Shown: in pieces, positions 21,043-30,747 of the stretch
Layout: each line of letters opens with the position of its first letter
Numbering within the stretch: the stretch's first letter is position 1
Origin: Microvirga pudoricolor
GTDB lineage: Bacteria; Pseudomonadota; Alphaproteobacteria; Rhizobiales; Beijerinckiaceae
NCBI RefSeq assembly: GCF_016892705.1
Contig: NZ_JAFEMB010000006.1
Span: 1 to 64,000 of the forward strand
DNA length: 64,000 bases
Direction of reading: 5' to 3'
Notes under the pieces: generated by a model
What the model was told of the DNA's origin: nothing
Databases searched by the model: none
The model's input: the letters and a program-made list of their open reading frames with translations, nothing else
Made by a program: the position numbers and the translations under genes

Positions 21043-21975
21043 ATGCCCCTGTCCGTCCAGCAATCCCGCACATGGAAGCATCGCGGTTGGGTCGCCTTCC
21101 TGGTGCTCCCGCCGATCGCCTTCATCTGCCTGTTCGTGGTCTATCCGATCCTGTCGGCCTTCGGGTATGCCTTCTACAACTGGCAAGGGCTTGCGCGGGG
21201 CGAGTTCGTGGGGCTCGCCAATTTCCGCGAGGTGCTGTTCGGCCCCACCATGGGGCCGGTGGTGTGGAACGCTTTCCTCCACAACGTACAGGCGCTCGTC
21301 GCCCTCATGATCATCCAGAACGGCGGCGGCTTCCTGCTCGCCTGGCTCTTGTACAAAGAGCCGTTCGGCTTCCGCTTCCATCGCGTCGCGGTTTTCGTGC
21401 CGGTGGTTCTGTCCACCATCATCGTGGGCTTCCTCTGGAAGCTCTTCCTCAATCCCAATTTCGGCATCGTGAACCAGGCGCTTTACAGCGTTGGGCTCGA
21501 TGCGCTCGCGAAGCCCTGGCTCGGCGATTCCGCCACGGCCTTGCCGGCCCTCATCCTCGCCAATGCGTGGCACTTCATCGGGTTTCCGACGCTGGTCTAT
21601 CTCGCGGGCATGCAGCGCATCCCGTCCGAGCTCATCGAGGCGGCGCGGCTCGACGGCACGAGCGAGTGGCAGCTTCTCAAGAACATCGTCTGGCCGCTGG
21701 TGGCGCCATCGACCACGATCCTGTTCACGCTGCTCTTCATCGGCGCGTTCAATTGGTTCGAGATTCCTTACGTGATGGCCGGCCTCGATGGGTCGCCCTT
21801 CGGCACCACGGACGTGCTCGGCCTCGTCTTCTACCGCACGGCGTTCGGCAACCAATCGGCCAGCATTCAGAATTTCGGGCAGGGTTCGGCGCTCGCCACC
21901 CTGCTGTTCCTGTTCATCGTCGTCTTCGCGTCGCTCCTGACCCTGTGGCTGCGCCGCCGGGAGATCCAGATTTGA
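21043..21975 (+). CDS. Sugar ABC transporter permease, MalF/UgpA type
   Basis: A 310-residue inner-membrane permease with six predicted spans. The cytoplasmic EAA loop, which docks the ATPase, is visible as ELIEAARLDGTSEWQLLKNIVWPL (about residues 205-228). The ATG at 21043 follows an AGG and lies after the attenuator hairpin. Its stop overlaps the TTG start of the next permease by four bases, so the pair is translationally coupled. The substrate depends on the binding protein upstream and is unproven. Confidence 0.92.
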   Translation: MPLSVQQSRTWKHRGWVAFLVLPPIAFICLFVVYPILSAFGYAFYNWQGLARGEFVGLANFREVLFGPTMGPVVWNAFLHNVQALVALMIIQNGGGFLLAWLLYKEPFGFRFHRVAVFVPVVLSTIIVGFLWKLFLNPNFGIVNQALYSVGLDALAKPWLGDSATALPALILANAWHFIGFPTLVYLAGMQRIPSELIEAARLDGTSEWQLLKNIVWPLVAPSTTILFTLLFIGAFNWFEIPYVMAGLDGSPFGTTDVLGLVFYRTAFGNQSASIQNFGQGSALATLLFLFIVVFASLLTLWLRRREIQI

Positions 21976-22838
21976 CGAGCGCCGCCCACTCCCGGACCGA
22001 CCATGCCCAGACCAACCCGCGCGAGTTCTCCTACGCGTTCCTGATTCAGATCGTCCTGATCCTGAACTCGTTCATCATGCTCTACCCCGTGGTCGTGATG
22101 GTGCTATCCGCCTTCAAGACCACGGGCGAGATCTTCGAGCACCCCTTCGCGCTGCCCGATTTCACGCAGGTTCAGAACTTCACCCGTGTGCTCGGCGAAA
22201 CCTCGATGCCGACCTATTTCGTGAACTCGATCCTGGTCACGGGCGCGTCGATCCTCCTCATCCTGGTGCTCGGCACCATGGCGGCCTACGCGGTGGCCCG
22301 CTACGAGTCGCGCACCAATACCTTCGTGCTGCTGTTCTTCCTGGCGGGCCTGATGCTGCCGCTCAAGCTCGCCATCATCCCGCTCTTCATCCTGCTGCGG
22401 GACCTTCACCTGCTCGACAGCCTCTGGAGCCTCATCGTCACGTATACCGCCATCGGGCTGCCGTCCTGCGTGTTCATCATGGCGGGGTTCCTGCGCACGC
22501 TCCCGGCCGAACTCGAGGACGCGGCGCGGATCGACGGGGCGTCGGAGCCGCGCATCATGTGGTCCGTCATGCTGCCGCTGGCCCGTCCGCCCCTGGCGAT
22601 CGCGGCGATCCAGAACGCGGTGCCGATCTGGAACGACTTCTTCTTTCCGCTGGTCTTCATCCAGTCGGACGCCAACAAGACCCTGCCGCAGGGCCTGACC
22701 AGCTTCATGGGCGAGTACACCACGGATTGGGGCATGCTATTTGCCGGCCTCACCATCGCGGCCGCTCCCATCACGCTCCTTTACATCGCCCTGTCGCGCC
22801 AGTTCATCCAGGGCATGACGGCAGGCGCGGTGAAGTAG
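21972..22838 (+). CDS. Sugar ABC transporter permease, MalG/UgpE type
   Basis: A 288-residue second permease of the CUT1 system, with six predicted spans and an EAA loop ELEDAARIDGASEPRIMWSVMLPL. The start is read as a TTG at 21972: it overlaps the upstream stop as TTGA, and GGAG sits eight bases before it. No ATG lies near enough to keep the first membrane span. No CUT1 ATPase follows; nanE comes next after ten bases. A shared ATPase encoded elsewhere (MsmX/UgpC-like) would be needed for function. Confidence 0.9.
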   Translation: MTSAAHSRTDHAQTNPREFSYAFLIQIVLILNSFIMLYPVVVMVLSAFKTTGEIFEHPFALPDFTQVQNFTRVLGETSMPTYFVNSILVTGASILLILVLGTMAAYAVARYESRTNTFVLLFFLAGLMLPLKLAIIPLFILLRDLHLLDSLWSLIVTYTAIGLPSCVFIMAGFLRTLPAELEDAARIDGASEPRIMWSVMLPLARPPLAIAAIQNAVPIWNDFFFPLVFIQSDANKTLPQGLTSFMGEYTTDWGMLFAGLTIAAAPITLLYIALSRQFIQGMTAGAVK

Positions 22839-22848
22839 GAGAACCCCC

Positions 22849-23529
22849 ATGCTGATCCCGAAGGGCGCGCTCGTGGTCTCCTGCCAGGCCCGGGCCGACA
22901 ACCCGCTCCACGGCCCGGTCTTCATGGCCGCCATGGCGCAAGCCGCCGAGGCCGGAGGGGCGCGGGGCCTGCGGGCCAACGGCTCCGAGGACGTCGCGGC
23001 CATCCGGGCGGTCAGCCGCCTGCCCGTGATCGGCATCGCGAAGGTCTTCGACAACCGGTTCCCGGTCTACATCACGCCGAATTTCGAGGCGGCCGCATCG
23101 GTAGCGCGGGCCGGGGCGGACATCATCGGGATCGATGCGACGCCCCGCCCCCGTGACGGCGAGCCCGCCGGACATCTGATCGGCCGCATCCGGTCCGAGC
23201 TTGGCCGCGAGGTCTTCGCGGACGTCGCGCGCCTCGAGGAGGGCCGGGCGGCCGCCGCCAGCGGGGCGGGTTACGTGGCGACGACCCTTTCCGGCTACAC
23301 CGACGAGACGGCGCACGCCAAAGCCTCGGGCCCCGATCTCGAGCTTCTGTCGGCCCTCGTCGACGCTCTCGACGTCCCAGTGGTGGCGGAAGGGCGGTTC
23401 GACACGCCCGATCTCGTCGCGGAGGCCTTCGCGCGGGGCGCCCATGCGGTGGTGGTCGGCACCATGATCACCAATCCCCGCGAGATCACCAAACGCTTCG
23501 CAGCCGCCGCCGCCGCGTTTTCGGCCTGA
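22849..23529 (+). CDS. nanE: N-acetylmannosamine-6-phosphate 2-epimerase
   Basis: A 226-residue TIM-barrel enzyme that converts ManNAc-6-phosphate to GlcNAc-6-phosphate in sialic-acid and ManNAc catabolism. NanE landmarks are ALVVSCQARADNPLHGP at the amino end, the ARGLRANG strand, IGIAKV, IIGIDATPRPRDG, ATTLSGYTDE and VVAEGRFDTPD. TAGGAGAA precedes the ATG. It closes a unit with two sugar permeases and a binding protein. The lyase NanA, kinase NanK and deacetylase are absent from the window, so imported ManNAc or a related amino sugar would need a kinase encoded elsewhere. Confidence 0.88.
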   Translation: MLIPKGALVVSCQARADNPLHGPVFMAAMAQAAEAGGARGLRANGSEDVAAIRAVSRLPVIGIAKVFDNRFPVYITPNFEAAASVARAGADIIGIDATPRPRDGEPAGHLIGRIRSELGREVFADVARLEEGRAAAASGAGYVATTLSGYTDETAHAKASGPDLELLSALVDALDVPVVAEGRFDTPDLVAEAFARGAHAVVVGTMITNPREITKRFAAAAAAFSA

Positions 23530-23657
23530 CCGAGAGACCCGATGTTCCCCAAGGACAGGACTGGCGCGGCGAAACGCCTCCGCTATAACGGCAATGTGAA
23601 GGACCTCTGCGCCTTCCGAAGTGTACTCCTGTGGCCAGGCCACAACGAGGTGCCGCC

Positions 23658-24602
23658 ATGATGATCCGCCGCCCGTCCGATGTTCTCCCGTCCGAGATCA
23701 CGCCAAAAGACGTCTACTTCAACCGGCGGCATTTCATCGCCGGGGCCGCTGCCCTGGGTGTGGCGGGCGCCGCGCCCTTCGGGGCCGGGGCGGCTCCGCT
23801 CAGCGCCGCCAAAAGCCCGCTATCCACGGACGAGAAGCTCACCTCGAAGCAGGACGTCACGTCCTACAACAACTTCTACGAGTTCGGCGTCGACAAGGCT
23901 GATCCGGCCGCCAATGCCGGGACCCTCAAGACGAAGCCCTGGACGGTTCGTGTCGACGGGCTCGTGGCCAAGCCGGCCGAGTACCAGCTCGAGGATTTCA
24001 TCAAGCCCTCCACCCTGGAGGAGCGGATCTACCGGATGCGCTGCGTCGAGGGCTGGTCCATGGTCATCCCATGGATCGGCTTCCCGCTGGCGGATGTGAT
24101 CAAGCGTGCCGAACCGCAGAGCGGCGCCAAGTACGTCTCCTTCGAGACCCTGTACCGCCCGGAGGAGATGCGGGGCCAGAATGGCCTCCTGCCGGTGCTC
24201 GACTGGCCTTATGTGGAGGGCCTGCGGATGGATGAGGCCATGCATCCGCTCACCATCCTGGCCGTGGGTCTCTACGGCGAGACGCTGCCCAACCAGAACG
24301 GCGCGCCGATCCGCCTAGTGGTGCCGTGGAAGTACGGCTTCAAGGGCATCAAGTCGATCACGCGGATCAGCTTCACGGACAAGGAGCCCGAGACCTCCTG
24401 GAACAAGCAGGCCTCCAACGAATACGGCTTCTACGCCAACGTGAATCCCGGCGTGGACCATCCGCGCTGGTCTCAGGCCACCGAGCGCCGGATCGGGGAG
24501 GGCGGCCTCTTCGCCAAGCGCCGCGAGACCCGGCTCTTCAACGGCTACGCCGATCAGGTGGCCTCGCTCTACGCCGGCATGGACCTGCGGAAGTTTTACT
24601 GA
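23658..24602 (+). CDS. msrP: Protein-methionine-sulfoxide reductase catalytic subunit MsrP
   Basis: A 314-residue periplasmic molybdopterin enzyme (formerly YedY) that repairs oxidised methionine in envelope proteins. A twin-arginine signal is present ([18 protein letters not shown], Arg pair at 23-24). The molybdenum-ligand cysteine is C129 in [11 protein letters not shown]. The [14 protein letters not shown] block is typical of the sulfite-oxidase fold. GAGG precedes the ATG at 23658; a second ATG follows at once. The stop overlaps the msrQ start by one base. Molybdate transport genes modBC follow shortly after, which suits its cofactor need. Confidence 0.96.
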   Translation: MMIRRPSDVLPSEITPKDVYFNRRHFIAGAAALGVAGAAPFGAGAAPLSAAKSPLSTDEKLTSKQDVTSYNNFYEFGVDKADPAANAGTLKTKPWTVRVDGLVAKPAEYQLEDFIKPSTLEERIYRMRCVEGWSMVIPWIGFPLADVIKRAEPQSGAKYVSFETLYRPEEMRGQNGLLPVLDWPYVEGLRMDEAMHPLTILAVGLYGETLPNQNGAPIRLVVPWKYGFKGIKSITRISFTDKEPETSWNKQASNEYGFYANVNPGVDHPRWSQATERRIGEGGLFAKRRETRLFNGYADQVASLYAGMDLRKFY

Positions 24603-25249
24603 TGCCGTCCGACCGGGGGGCGGCAGGCACCCAAAAGCGCGGCATCGCGGTGCCGCGCATCCCGACCCTCCTGGTCTACATCGTCGGATTCGTGCCGGCC
24701 GTGTGGCTGTTCTATGCTGGGGTCAACGACCGGCTCGGCGCGGATCCGATGCGCTACCTGGAGCAGTCCTTGGGCCTATGGGCTCTGCGCTTCCTGATCG
24801 GGAGCCTCGCCGTCACGCCCCTGCGGCAGAGTCTTGGCATCAATCTCCTGCGCTACCGCCGGGCCATCGGATTGCTAGCCTTCTACTACGCTGCCCTCCA
24901 TCTGCTGACCTATCTGGTGCTCGACCAGGGTCTCGACGGGAGCGCGATCCTGGCCGACATCCTCAAGCGTCCCTACATCACCATCGGCATGGCCACCTTC
25001 GTGATTCTGGTCCCCGTGGCGGTCACCTCCAACAACCTGTCGATCCGCAAGCTCGGCGGGCAGGTCTGGGCGCGAATCCACAAGCTCGTCTATGTCGCGG
25101 CCATCGGAGCGGCCCTGCACTTCCTGCTCGTGGTCAAATCCTGGCCCATGGAACCGCTGGTCTACACCGCCATCGTGGCCGCCCTGTTGGGCTACCGCGT
25201 CGTGAAGGCCTTCACCCGCAAGCCGTCGCCGCGCCGCCGCGCCGCTTGA
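24602..25249 (+). CDS. msrQ: Heme-binding membrane subunit MsrQ
   Basis: A 215-residue membrane protein (formerly YedZ) that passes electrons from the respiratory chain to MsrP. About six spans form the ferric-reductase-like fold. Candidate heme-ligand histidines lie in YYAALHLLTYL, RIHKLVYVAAIGAALHFLLV and nearby spans. The loop LAVTPLRQSLGINLLRYRRAIGLLAF is highly typical. It starts inside the msrP stop codon (TGATG), so translation is coupled. The carboxy tail is basic (RKPSPRRRAA). Confidence 0.95.
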   Translation: MPSDRGAAGTQKRGIAVPRIPTLLVYIVGFVPAVWLFYAGVNDRLGADPMRYLEQSLGLWALRFLIGSLAVTPLRQSLGINLLRYRRAIGLLAFYYAALHLLTYLVLDQGLDGSAILADILKRPYITIGMATFVILVPVAVTSNNLSIRKLGGQVWARIHKLVYVAAIGAALHFLLVVKSWPMEPLVYTAIVAALLGYRVVKAFTRKPSPRRRAA

Positions 25250-25453
25250 TGGCGGGTGAAGCTTGGCTAGGATGGCCGGCGATCGAGGGTCGAAGCAGAT
25301 GAATTTGGAACTCGACGTCATGGCCGGGCCACTCCCGACCCTCCGCGTCCAGCGACGCGGGACGACGCGGATCCTCGGATCAGCGATGGGGATGACGATC
25401 GACCTCGGGATTCCACAGCCCATAGACCTGTCGATTCCCGGCGCGTCCCGTCC

Positions 25454-26149
25454 ATGACCGACTGGCTTTCCCCCGAGGAATGGACCGCCGTGCGCCTGAG
25501 TCTGCAGGTCGCGCTCACGGCCATGTCCTTCAGCGTCGTGCCGGGCCTGCTCGTCGCGCTGGCGCTGGCGCGCGGACGGTTTTGGGGGCGGGGCCTGCTC
25601 GACGTGCTCGTCCATCTGCCGCTCATCATGCCGCCGGTCGTGACAGGTTACCTTCTGCTTCTGAGCTTCGGACGCCGTGGTCCGGTCGGCGCTTTTCTGG
25701 CCGAACATTTCGGCCTGGTGTTCTCGTTCCGCTGGACCGGCGCGGCGCTGGCCTGCGCCATCATGGGCTTTCCGCTGCTGGTGCGGGCCATCCGGTTGTC
25801 GGTCGAAGCGGTGGACCGCAGGCTGGAGGAGGCCGCCGGAACCCTCGGCGCGAATCCGGTCTGGGTGTTCTTCACGGTCACGCTCCCCCTCATTCTGCCG
25901 GGCCTCGTCGCCGGCATGGTGCTGTCCTTCGCCAAGGCCATGGGAGAGTTCGGCGCCACCATCACGTTCGTGTCCAACATCCCGGGCGAGACCCAGACCC
26001 TGCCGTCGCTGATCTACACCTTCACCCAGGTACCCGGTGGGGAGGGCGGCGCGGCGCGCCTGACGATCGTATCGATTCTGGTCTCCGTCGTCGCGCTCCT
26101 CGCCTCCGAGGGCCTCGCGGCCCGGCTGCGGCGGAGGGCGGCCGCGTGA
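25454..26149 (+). CDS. modB: Molybdate ABC transporter permease ModB
   Basis: A 231-residue inner-membrane permease for molybdate uptake, with about five spans. Family features are HLPLIMPPVVTGYLLLLSFG (about residues 56-75), the ATPase-docking loop EEAAGTLGANPVWVFFTVTLPL and the signature AMGEFGATITFVSNIPGETQTLP. modC follows with a four-base GTGA overlap. The expected binding-protein gene modA does not precede it: the 204 bases back to msrQ hold no recognisable gene. ModA may be encoded elsewhere. Confidence 0.94.
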   Translation: MTDWLSPEEWTAVRLSLQVALTAMSFSVVPGLLVALALARGRFWGRGLLDVLVHLPLIMPPVVTGYLLLLSFGRRGPVGAFLAEHFGLVFSFRWTGAALACAIMGFPLLVRAIRLSVEAVDRRLEEAAGTLGANPVWVFFTVTLPLILPGLVAGMVLSFAKAMGEFGATITFVSNIPGETQTLPSLIYTFTQVPGGEGGAARLTIVSILVSVVALLASEGLAARLRRRAAA

Positions 26150-27264
26150 CGCTCGAGGTCGATCTCAGCCATCCGCTCGGCGCATTCCGGCTCGAGGCGC
26201 GCTTTCGCTCCGAGGGTCGGCTCACCGCTCTGTTCGGGCGCTCGGGGGCCGGCAAGACCACCCTCGTCCGCGCCATCGCGGGACTGATCCGGCCCGAGGC
26301 CGGCCGCATCGTCGTCCACGGGCGCACCCTGGTCGATACGGCCAACCGCGTCTTCGTGCCGATGCACCGACGCCGGGTTGGCGTCGTGTTCCAGGATGCG
26401 CGCCTGTTCCCGCACCTGAGTGTGCGCCGCAACCTGCTCTTCGGCCGCTGGTTCACGCCGAGGAACGCGCGCGCGGCGTCCGTCGGCCACGTCGTCGACC
26501 TGCTCGGCATCGGTCACCTCCTGGACCGCAGGCCGGCGACCCTGTCCGGCGGCGAGAGGCAGCGCGTGGCCATCGGCCGGGCCTTGCTGGCGGACCCGCA
26601 GATTCTGCTGCTCGACGAACCCCTGGCCTCGCTGGATGAGGCCCGCAAGGCCGAGATCATGCCCTATCTGGAGCGCCTGCGGGACGAGACGGGCCTTCCC
26701 ATCGTGCTCGTCAGCCACTCCGTCGCCGAGATTTCGCGGCTCGCGACCGACGTCGTGGTGCTGGCGGACGGACGGGCCGTCGCCTCGGGCCCGGCCACCG
26801 AGATCCTGGGGCGCCCGAGCCTGTTCCCGGATCTGGGCCCCACCGAGGCCGGCGCTCTCATCGAGACCCGTGTTCTGTCCCATGACGATGCCTACGGCCT
26901 GACCGTCCTCCAAGCGAAGGCCGGCACCTTGACCGTCCCGCGCCTAGAGCGGCCCGTCGGGTCAGCCTTGCGGGTGCGACTGCGCGCCCGCGACATCATG
27001 CTGGCGCTTCGGGCGCCCGAGGGCCTGAGCGCCCTCAATGTACTGCCGGGCCGGGTCGTGGCGCTGGCGCAGGCCGACCGGTCCTCCATGGATGTGACGC
27101 TGGATTGCGCGGGCGATGCGGTAGTGGTTCATTTGACGCGCAAATCCGCGGATCGCCTGGGGCTCCGGCCGGAACTCCTGGTCCATGCCGTCATCAAGGG
27201 CATCGCGTTCGACGCGGATACCGTCGGGCCGACTCTTCGCAATGCGCCCGCCGGCCACATATAA
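26146..27264 (+). CDS. modC: Molybdate ABC transporter ATP-binding protein ModC
   Basis: A 372-residue ATPase of the molybdate importer. It has Walker A GRSGAGKTT (about residues 31-39), signature LSGGERQRVAIG, Walker B ILLLDEPLASLD and the switch histidine in VLVSHSV. A carboxy MOP/TOBE-type domain (from about residue 290, SALNVLPGRVVALAQ onward) matches ModC, where it binds oxyanion and tunes activity. The GTG at 26146 overlaps the modB stop and follows CGGAGG. It supports molybdenum supply for enzymes such as the neighbouring MsrP. Confidence 0.95.
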   Translation: MTLEVDLSHPLGAFRLEARFRSEGRLTALFGRSGAGKTTLVRAIAGLIRPEAGRIVVHGRTLVDTANRVFVPMHRRRVGVVFQDARLFPHLSVRRNLLFGRWFTPRNARAASVGHVVDLLGIGHLLDRRPATLSGGERQRVAIGRALLADPQILLLDEPLASLDEARKAEIMPYLERLRDETGLPIVLVSHSVAEISRLATDVVVLADGRAVASGPATEILGRPSLFPDLGPTEAGALIETRVLSHDDAYGLTVLQAKAGTLTVPRLERPVGSALRVRLRARDIMLALRAPEGLSALNVLPGRVVALAQADRSSMDVTLDCAGDAVVVHLTRKSADRLGLRPELLVHAVIKGIAFDADTVGPTLRNAPAGHI

Positions 27265-27347
27265 AGCCTCTTCGGCGTGGGATTGCACCCGCGCCCGCCG
27301 CGTGTAGCCTGCCGCCCGACCCCTTATTCACCGATGCGAGATCCGCC

Positions 27348-28613
27348 ATGAACGACCAGCTTAGAAACCCCACCGCAGCCACATCCCACGCGAACCGCCT
27401 CGACCGGCTCGCTCAGGTGGCCGTGCAGGTCGGGCTCGGGCTCCGGCCGGGCCAGGAAGTCATCATGACGGCGCCCGTCGAGGCCATCGCTCTCGTCCGC
27501 AAGATCACGGAGCATGCCTACAAGGCGGGCGCATCGCTTGTCACCACGATCTTCTCGGATGAGGAATCCACGCTCGCGCGCTATCGCTATGGCCGGGAGG
27601 ACAGCTTCGATACGGCATCGGCTTGGCTGTACCAGGGGATGGCGGACGCCTTCAAGGCCGGGGCGGCCCGGCTCGCGGTCGTGGGAGAAGACCCATCGCT
27701 CCTGGCCGAGGAGGATCCCGAGAAGGTGTCCCGCGCCAACCGGGCTCGGTCCAAGGCCTACATGCCGGCCCTCAACCTGATCGCGGGCTTCGACACCAAC
27801 TGGACCATCGTGTCGGCCGCGACGCCCGCCTGGGCCAGGACGGTGTTCCCGAACGATCCAGAGGACGTGGCGGTGGCCAAGCTCTGGGACGCCATCTTCG
27901 CGGCGTCCCGCGTCGATGCACCTGACCCGGTCGCGGAATGGCAGCGGCACAACGCCGAGCTTCAATCCCGCACCAGGATCCTGAACGAGAAGAACTACGC
28001 CGCGCTCCACTACACCGGCCCCGGCACGGATCTGCGCCTCGGCCTCGCGGACGGACACGAATGGAACGGCGGGTCGACGAAGGCGAAAAACGGCATCGTC
28101 TGCAACGCCAACATCCCCACCGAAGAGGTTTTCACCACGCCGCACAAGGACCGGGTGGACGGTTACGTGCGCAGCACCAAACCACTCTCCTACAATGGCA
28201 CCCTGATCCAAGACATCGAGGTGAAGTTCGAGGCGGGCAGGATCGTCGACGCGAAAGCCCGGACCGGCGAGGAGGTTCTGAACAAGGTCCTCGACACCGA
28301 CGAGGGTGCGCGCCGCCTGGGTGAGGTGGCGTTGGTGCCGTTTTCGTCGCCGATCTCGAGGAGTGGCCTCCTGTTCTTCAACACCCTCTTCGACGAGAAC
28401 GCTTCGAGCCACATCGCTCTGGGCCAAGCCTACAGCAAATGCATCAGAGGTGGTGGCGATTTGACTGAAGAGGAACTGGCCGCCCGCGGCTCCAACAAGA
28501 GCCTGATCCACATCGACTGGATGATCGGCTCCGACAAGATCGACATCGACGGCATCACGGCGGACGGCCGCGCCGAGCCCTTGATGCGCAAGGGTGAGTG
28601 GGTAAATTCCTAA
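27348..28613 (+). CDS. Aminopeptidase, M29 family
   Basis: A 421-residue metallo-aminopeptidase of family M29 (AmpS/aminopeptidase T/PepS), which removes amino-terminal residues from peptides in the cytoplasm. The co-catalytic metal-site regions are visible: NIPTEEVFTTPHKDRVDG in the middle, NASSHIALGQAY further on and SLIHIDWMIGS near the end. Length matches the family. It precedes a five-gene peptide transporter and peptidase set on the same strand by 147 bases, so peptide utilisation is the likely setting. The ATG at 27348 is the only sensible start; an upstream frame extension lacks features. Confidence 0.92.
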   Translation: MNDQLRNPTAATSHANRLDRLAQVAVQVGLGLRPGQEVIMTAPVEAIALVRKITEHAYKAGASLVTTIFSDEESTLARYRYGREDSFDTASAWLYQGMADAFKAGAARLAVVGEDPSLLAEEDPEKVSRANRARSKAYMPALNLIAGFDTNWTIVSAATPAWARTVFPNDPEDVAVAKLWDAIFAASRVDAPDPVAEWQRHNAELQSRTRILNEKNYAALHYTGPGTDLRLGLADGHEWNGGSTKAKNGIVCNANIPTEEVFTTPHKDRVDGYVRSTKPLSYNGTLIQDIEVKFEAGRIVDAKARTGEEVLNKVLDTDEGARRLGEVALVPFSSPISRSGLLFFNTLFDENASSHIALGQAYSKCIRGGGDLTEEELAARGSNKSLIHIDWMIGSDKIDIDGITADGRAEPLMRKGEWVNS

Positions 28614-28760
28614 GATTGGATTCCCCTCATGCGAGAACCGCATGCGTGTCGGACGTCGATTGCCGGCGCTCGAGCGACCGAGGGGTTGACGCAAGGTCCA
28701 CTTCTGGCGGAAGGGGACAGGTATTCAAGAGGTTCCGACCTCAAGACCGGAGAGTATCGC

Positions 28761-30659
28761 ATGTCCGATGGACCGATTTCGACGTCGCCGTATCTGCCGC
28801 AAAAGGGCGCCGGGGCTCTTCTATCGGTTCGAGGGTTATCGGTGGAGTTCGGCACGCAGAACGGTCCCTTCAAGGCCGTGAAGGATGTATCGTTCGACGT
28901 GGAGCCGGGTAAGACCCTTGCGATCGTGGGCGAGTCGGGGTCAGGCAAGTCCGTCACGTCTCTGGCGATCATGCGCCTGACCGACTACACGGGCGGCCGG
29001 ATCGTGGGAGGGGAGATCCTGTTTCGCCCGGCGGCGGGGGAGGCCATCGACCTCGCCAGGGCGTCCGACGACCGGCTGCGGCAGATCCGCGGCAAGGACA
29101 TCGCGATGATCTTCCAGGAGCCGATGACATCCCTCAACCCGGTTTTTACCATCGGCAACCAGATCGCCGAGACCCTCATGCTGCATGAGGGGTTGGGTGC
29201 ACGGCAGGCCCTGTCGCGAGCCAGGGATCTCTTGCAGAAGGTCCGGCTTCCCGATGCGGAGCGGCTGCTCGAGCGCTACCCGCACCAACTCTCCGGCGGC
29301 ATGCGGCAGCGCGTGATGATCGCCATGGCGCTGGCATGCCGCCCGAAGCTCCTGATCGCCGACGAACCGACCACGGCCCTCGACGTGACGATTCAGGCCC
29401 AGATTCTCAACATCGTGCGCGATCTCCAGTCGGAGATGGGCACCTCCGTGATCTTCATCACCCACGACATGGGCGTGGTGGCCGAGATGGCCGACGACGT
29501 CGTGGTGATGTGGAAGGGCGAGAAGGTCGAACAGGCTCCCGTGCGCGAAATCTTCGCCGCCCCGAAGCACCCCTATACCCGCGCGCTTCTCTCCGCCGTG
29601 CCGCGCTTAGGGAGCCTGACGGGCCAATCCCTGCCCAAGCGCACGCCCGTGACCGTGATAGAGAACGGCGAGCCGAAGCTCGTCGGTGAAACACGAGAGC
29701 AGGATACGGCTCGTTACGACAAGCCGCTGCTCCAGGTCGAAAACCTCACCACCCGCTTCGACGTGGGCAAGACCTTCTTCGGGCGTGTCACCCATCGCGT
29801 GCATGCGGTGGAAGAGGTGAGTTTCGACATTTATCCCGGCGAGACCCTCGCGCTCGTGGGCGAATCCGGTTCCGGCAAGTCCACCATCGGCCGCACGCTC
29901 CAGCAGCTCGTGGAGCCTACCGGCGGCACGGTCCGCTTCGCGGGCCGCGACATGGCGGCCATGAGTTCGTCCGACCGGCGCAAGCTGCGCCAGGAAATCC
30001 AGTACATCTTCCAGGATCCCTTCGCGTCGTTGGATCCGCGCCACACGGTCGGGTACAGCATCGCCGAGCCCATCGTGGTGCATGATCTCATCCAGGGCCG
30101 CGCCTCCATCGACCGGCGGGTGCACGAATTGCTGGAGCAGGTCGGCTTGAAGCCGGAGCATGCCAAGCGCTACCCGCACGAGTTCTCCGGCGGCCAGCGC
30201 CAGCGCGTCTGCATCGCCCGCGCGCTGGCCAGTGATCCGAAGCTCATCATTGCGGATGAGTCGGTCTCGGCCCTCGACGTTTCGATCCAGGCCCAGATCG
30301 TGAACCTGCTCATGGAGCTGCAGGAGAAGCGGCATCTCTCCTATCTTTTCATTACGCACGACATGGCGGTGGTGGAGAAGATCAGCCATCGCGTGGCCGT
30401 GATGTATCTCGGCCAGATCGTGGAGATCGGCACACGCCAGGCGGTCTTCGAGAACCCACAGCATTCGTACACGCGAAAACTCTTGTCGGCGGTGCCCATC
30501 GCGGATCCGCAGCGGGAGCGCGCCAAAACCCGCATCGATGGCGAAATTCCGAGCCCGGTGCGGGCGGTGGGTCAGGAGCCCGCCATCCACCGCATGCGGG
30601 AAGTCGAGCCGGGTCACTGGGTGGCCATCGAGAGCGAGCCGCTGCAAGGCGCGGCCTGA
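28761..30659 (+). CDS. Peptide ABC transporter, fused double ATP-binding protein (GsiA/DppD-DppF type)
   Basis: A 632-residue protein with two complete ATPase domains of the oligopeptide class. Domain 1 has Walker A GESGSGKS, signature LSGGMRQRV and Walker [13 protein letters not shown]. Domain 2 repeats these as [17 protein letters not shown] and [12 protein letters not shown]. Each carries the carboxy [16 protein letters not shown] segment (second copy [12 protein letters not shown]). GGAGAG precedes the ATG. The layout matches GsiA, which imports glutathione, but fused ATPases also serve dipeptides, so the ligand is open. The binding protein and both permeases follow. Confidence 0.94.
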   Translation: MSDGPISTSPYLPQKGAGALLSVRGLSVEFGTQNGPFKAVKDVSFDVEPGKTLAIVGESGSGKSVTSLAIMRLTDYTGGRIVGGEILFRPAAGEAIDLARASDDRLRQIRGKDIAMIFQEPMTSLNPVFTIGNQIAETLMLHEGLGARQALSRARDLLQKVRLPDAERLLERYPHQLSGGMRQRVMIAMALACRPKLLIADEPTTALDVTIQAQILNIVRDLQSEMGTSVIFITHDMGVVAEMADDVVVMWKGEKVEQAPVREIFAAPKHPYTRALLSAVPRLGSLTGQSLPKRTPVTVIENGEPKLVGETREQDTARYDKPLLQVENLTTRFDVGKTFFGRVTHRVHAVEEVSFDIYPGETLALVGESGSGKSTIGRTLQQLVEPTGGTVRFAGRDMAAMSSSDRRKLRQEIQYIFQDPFASLDPRHTVGYSIAEPIVVHDLIQGRASIDRRVHELLEQVGLKPEHAKRYPHEFSGGQRQRVCIARALASDPKLIIADESVSALDVSIQAQIVNLLMELQEKRHLSYLFITHDMAVVEKISHRVAVMYLGQIVEIGTRQAVFENPQHSYTRKLLSAVPIADPQRERAKTRIDGEIPSPVRAVGQEPAIHRMREVEPGHWVAIESEPLQGAA

Positions 30660-30682
30660 GGCATTCGACCAGCAAAGCCTGT

Positions 30683-30699
30683 CCCGGCCTTGGGCCGGG
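30683..30699 (+). other. Intergenic hairpin upstream of peptide-binding-protein gene
   Basis: CCCGGCC and GGCCGGG pair perfectly over seven bases with a three-base loop, 23 bases after the ATPase stop. No T-run follows, so it is not a standard terminator. It may protect the downstream message for the abundant binding protein. Confidence 0.5.
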
Positions 30700-30747
30700 G
30701 GATGGATTCATTCCTGAACAACAAAAAAGTCCCACAGGAGAGAGCAC

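Noticed and set aside
25263..25457. A 64-codon frame between msrQ and modB, considered as a modA remnant
   Set aside because: No ModA motif, signal peptide or ribosome-binding site; the product looks like chance coding.
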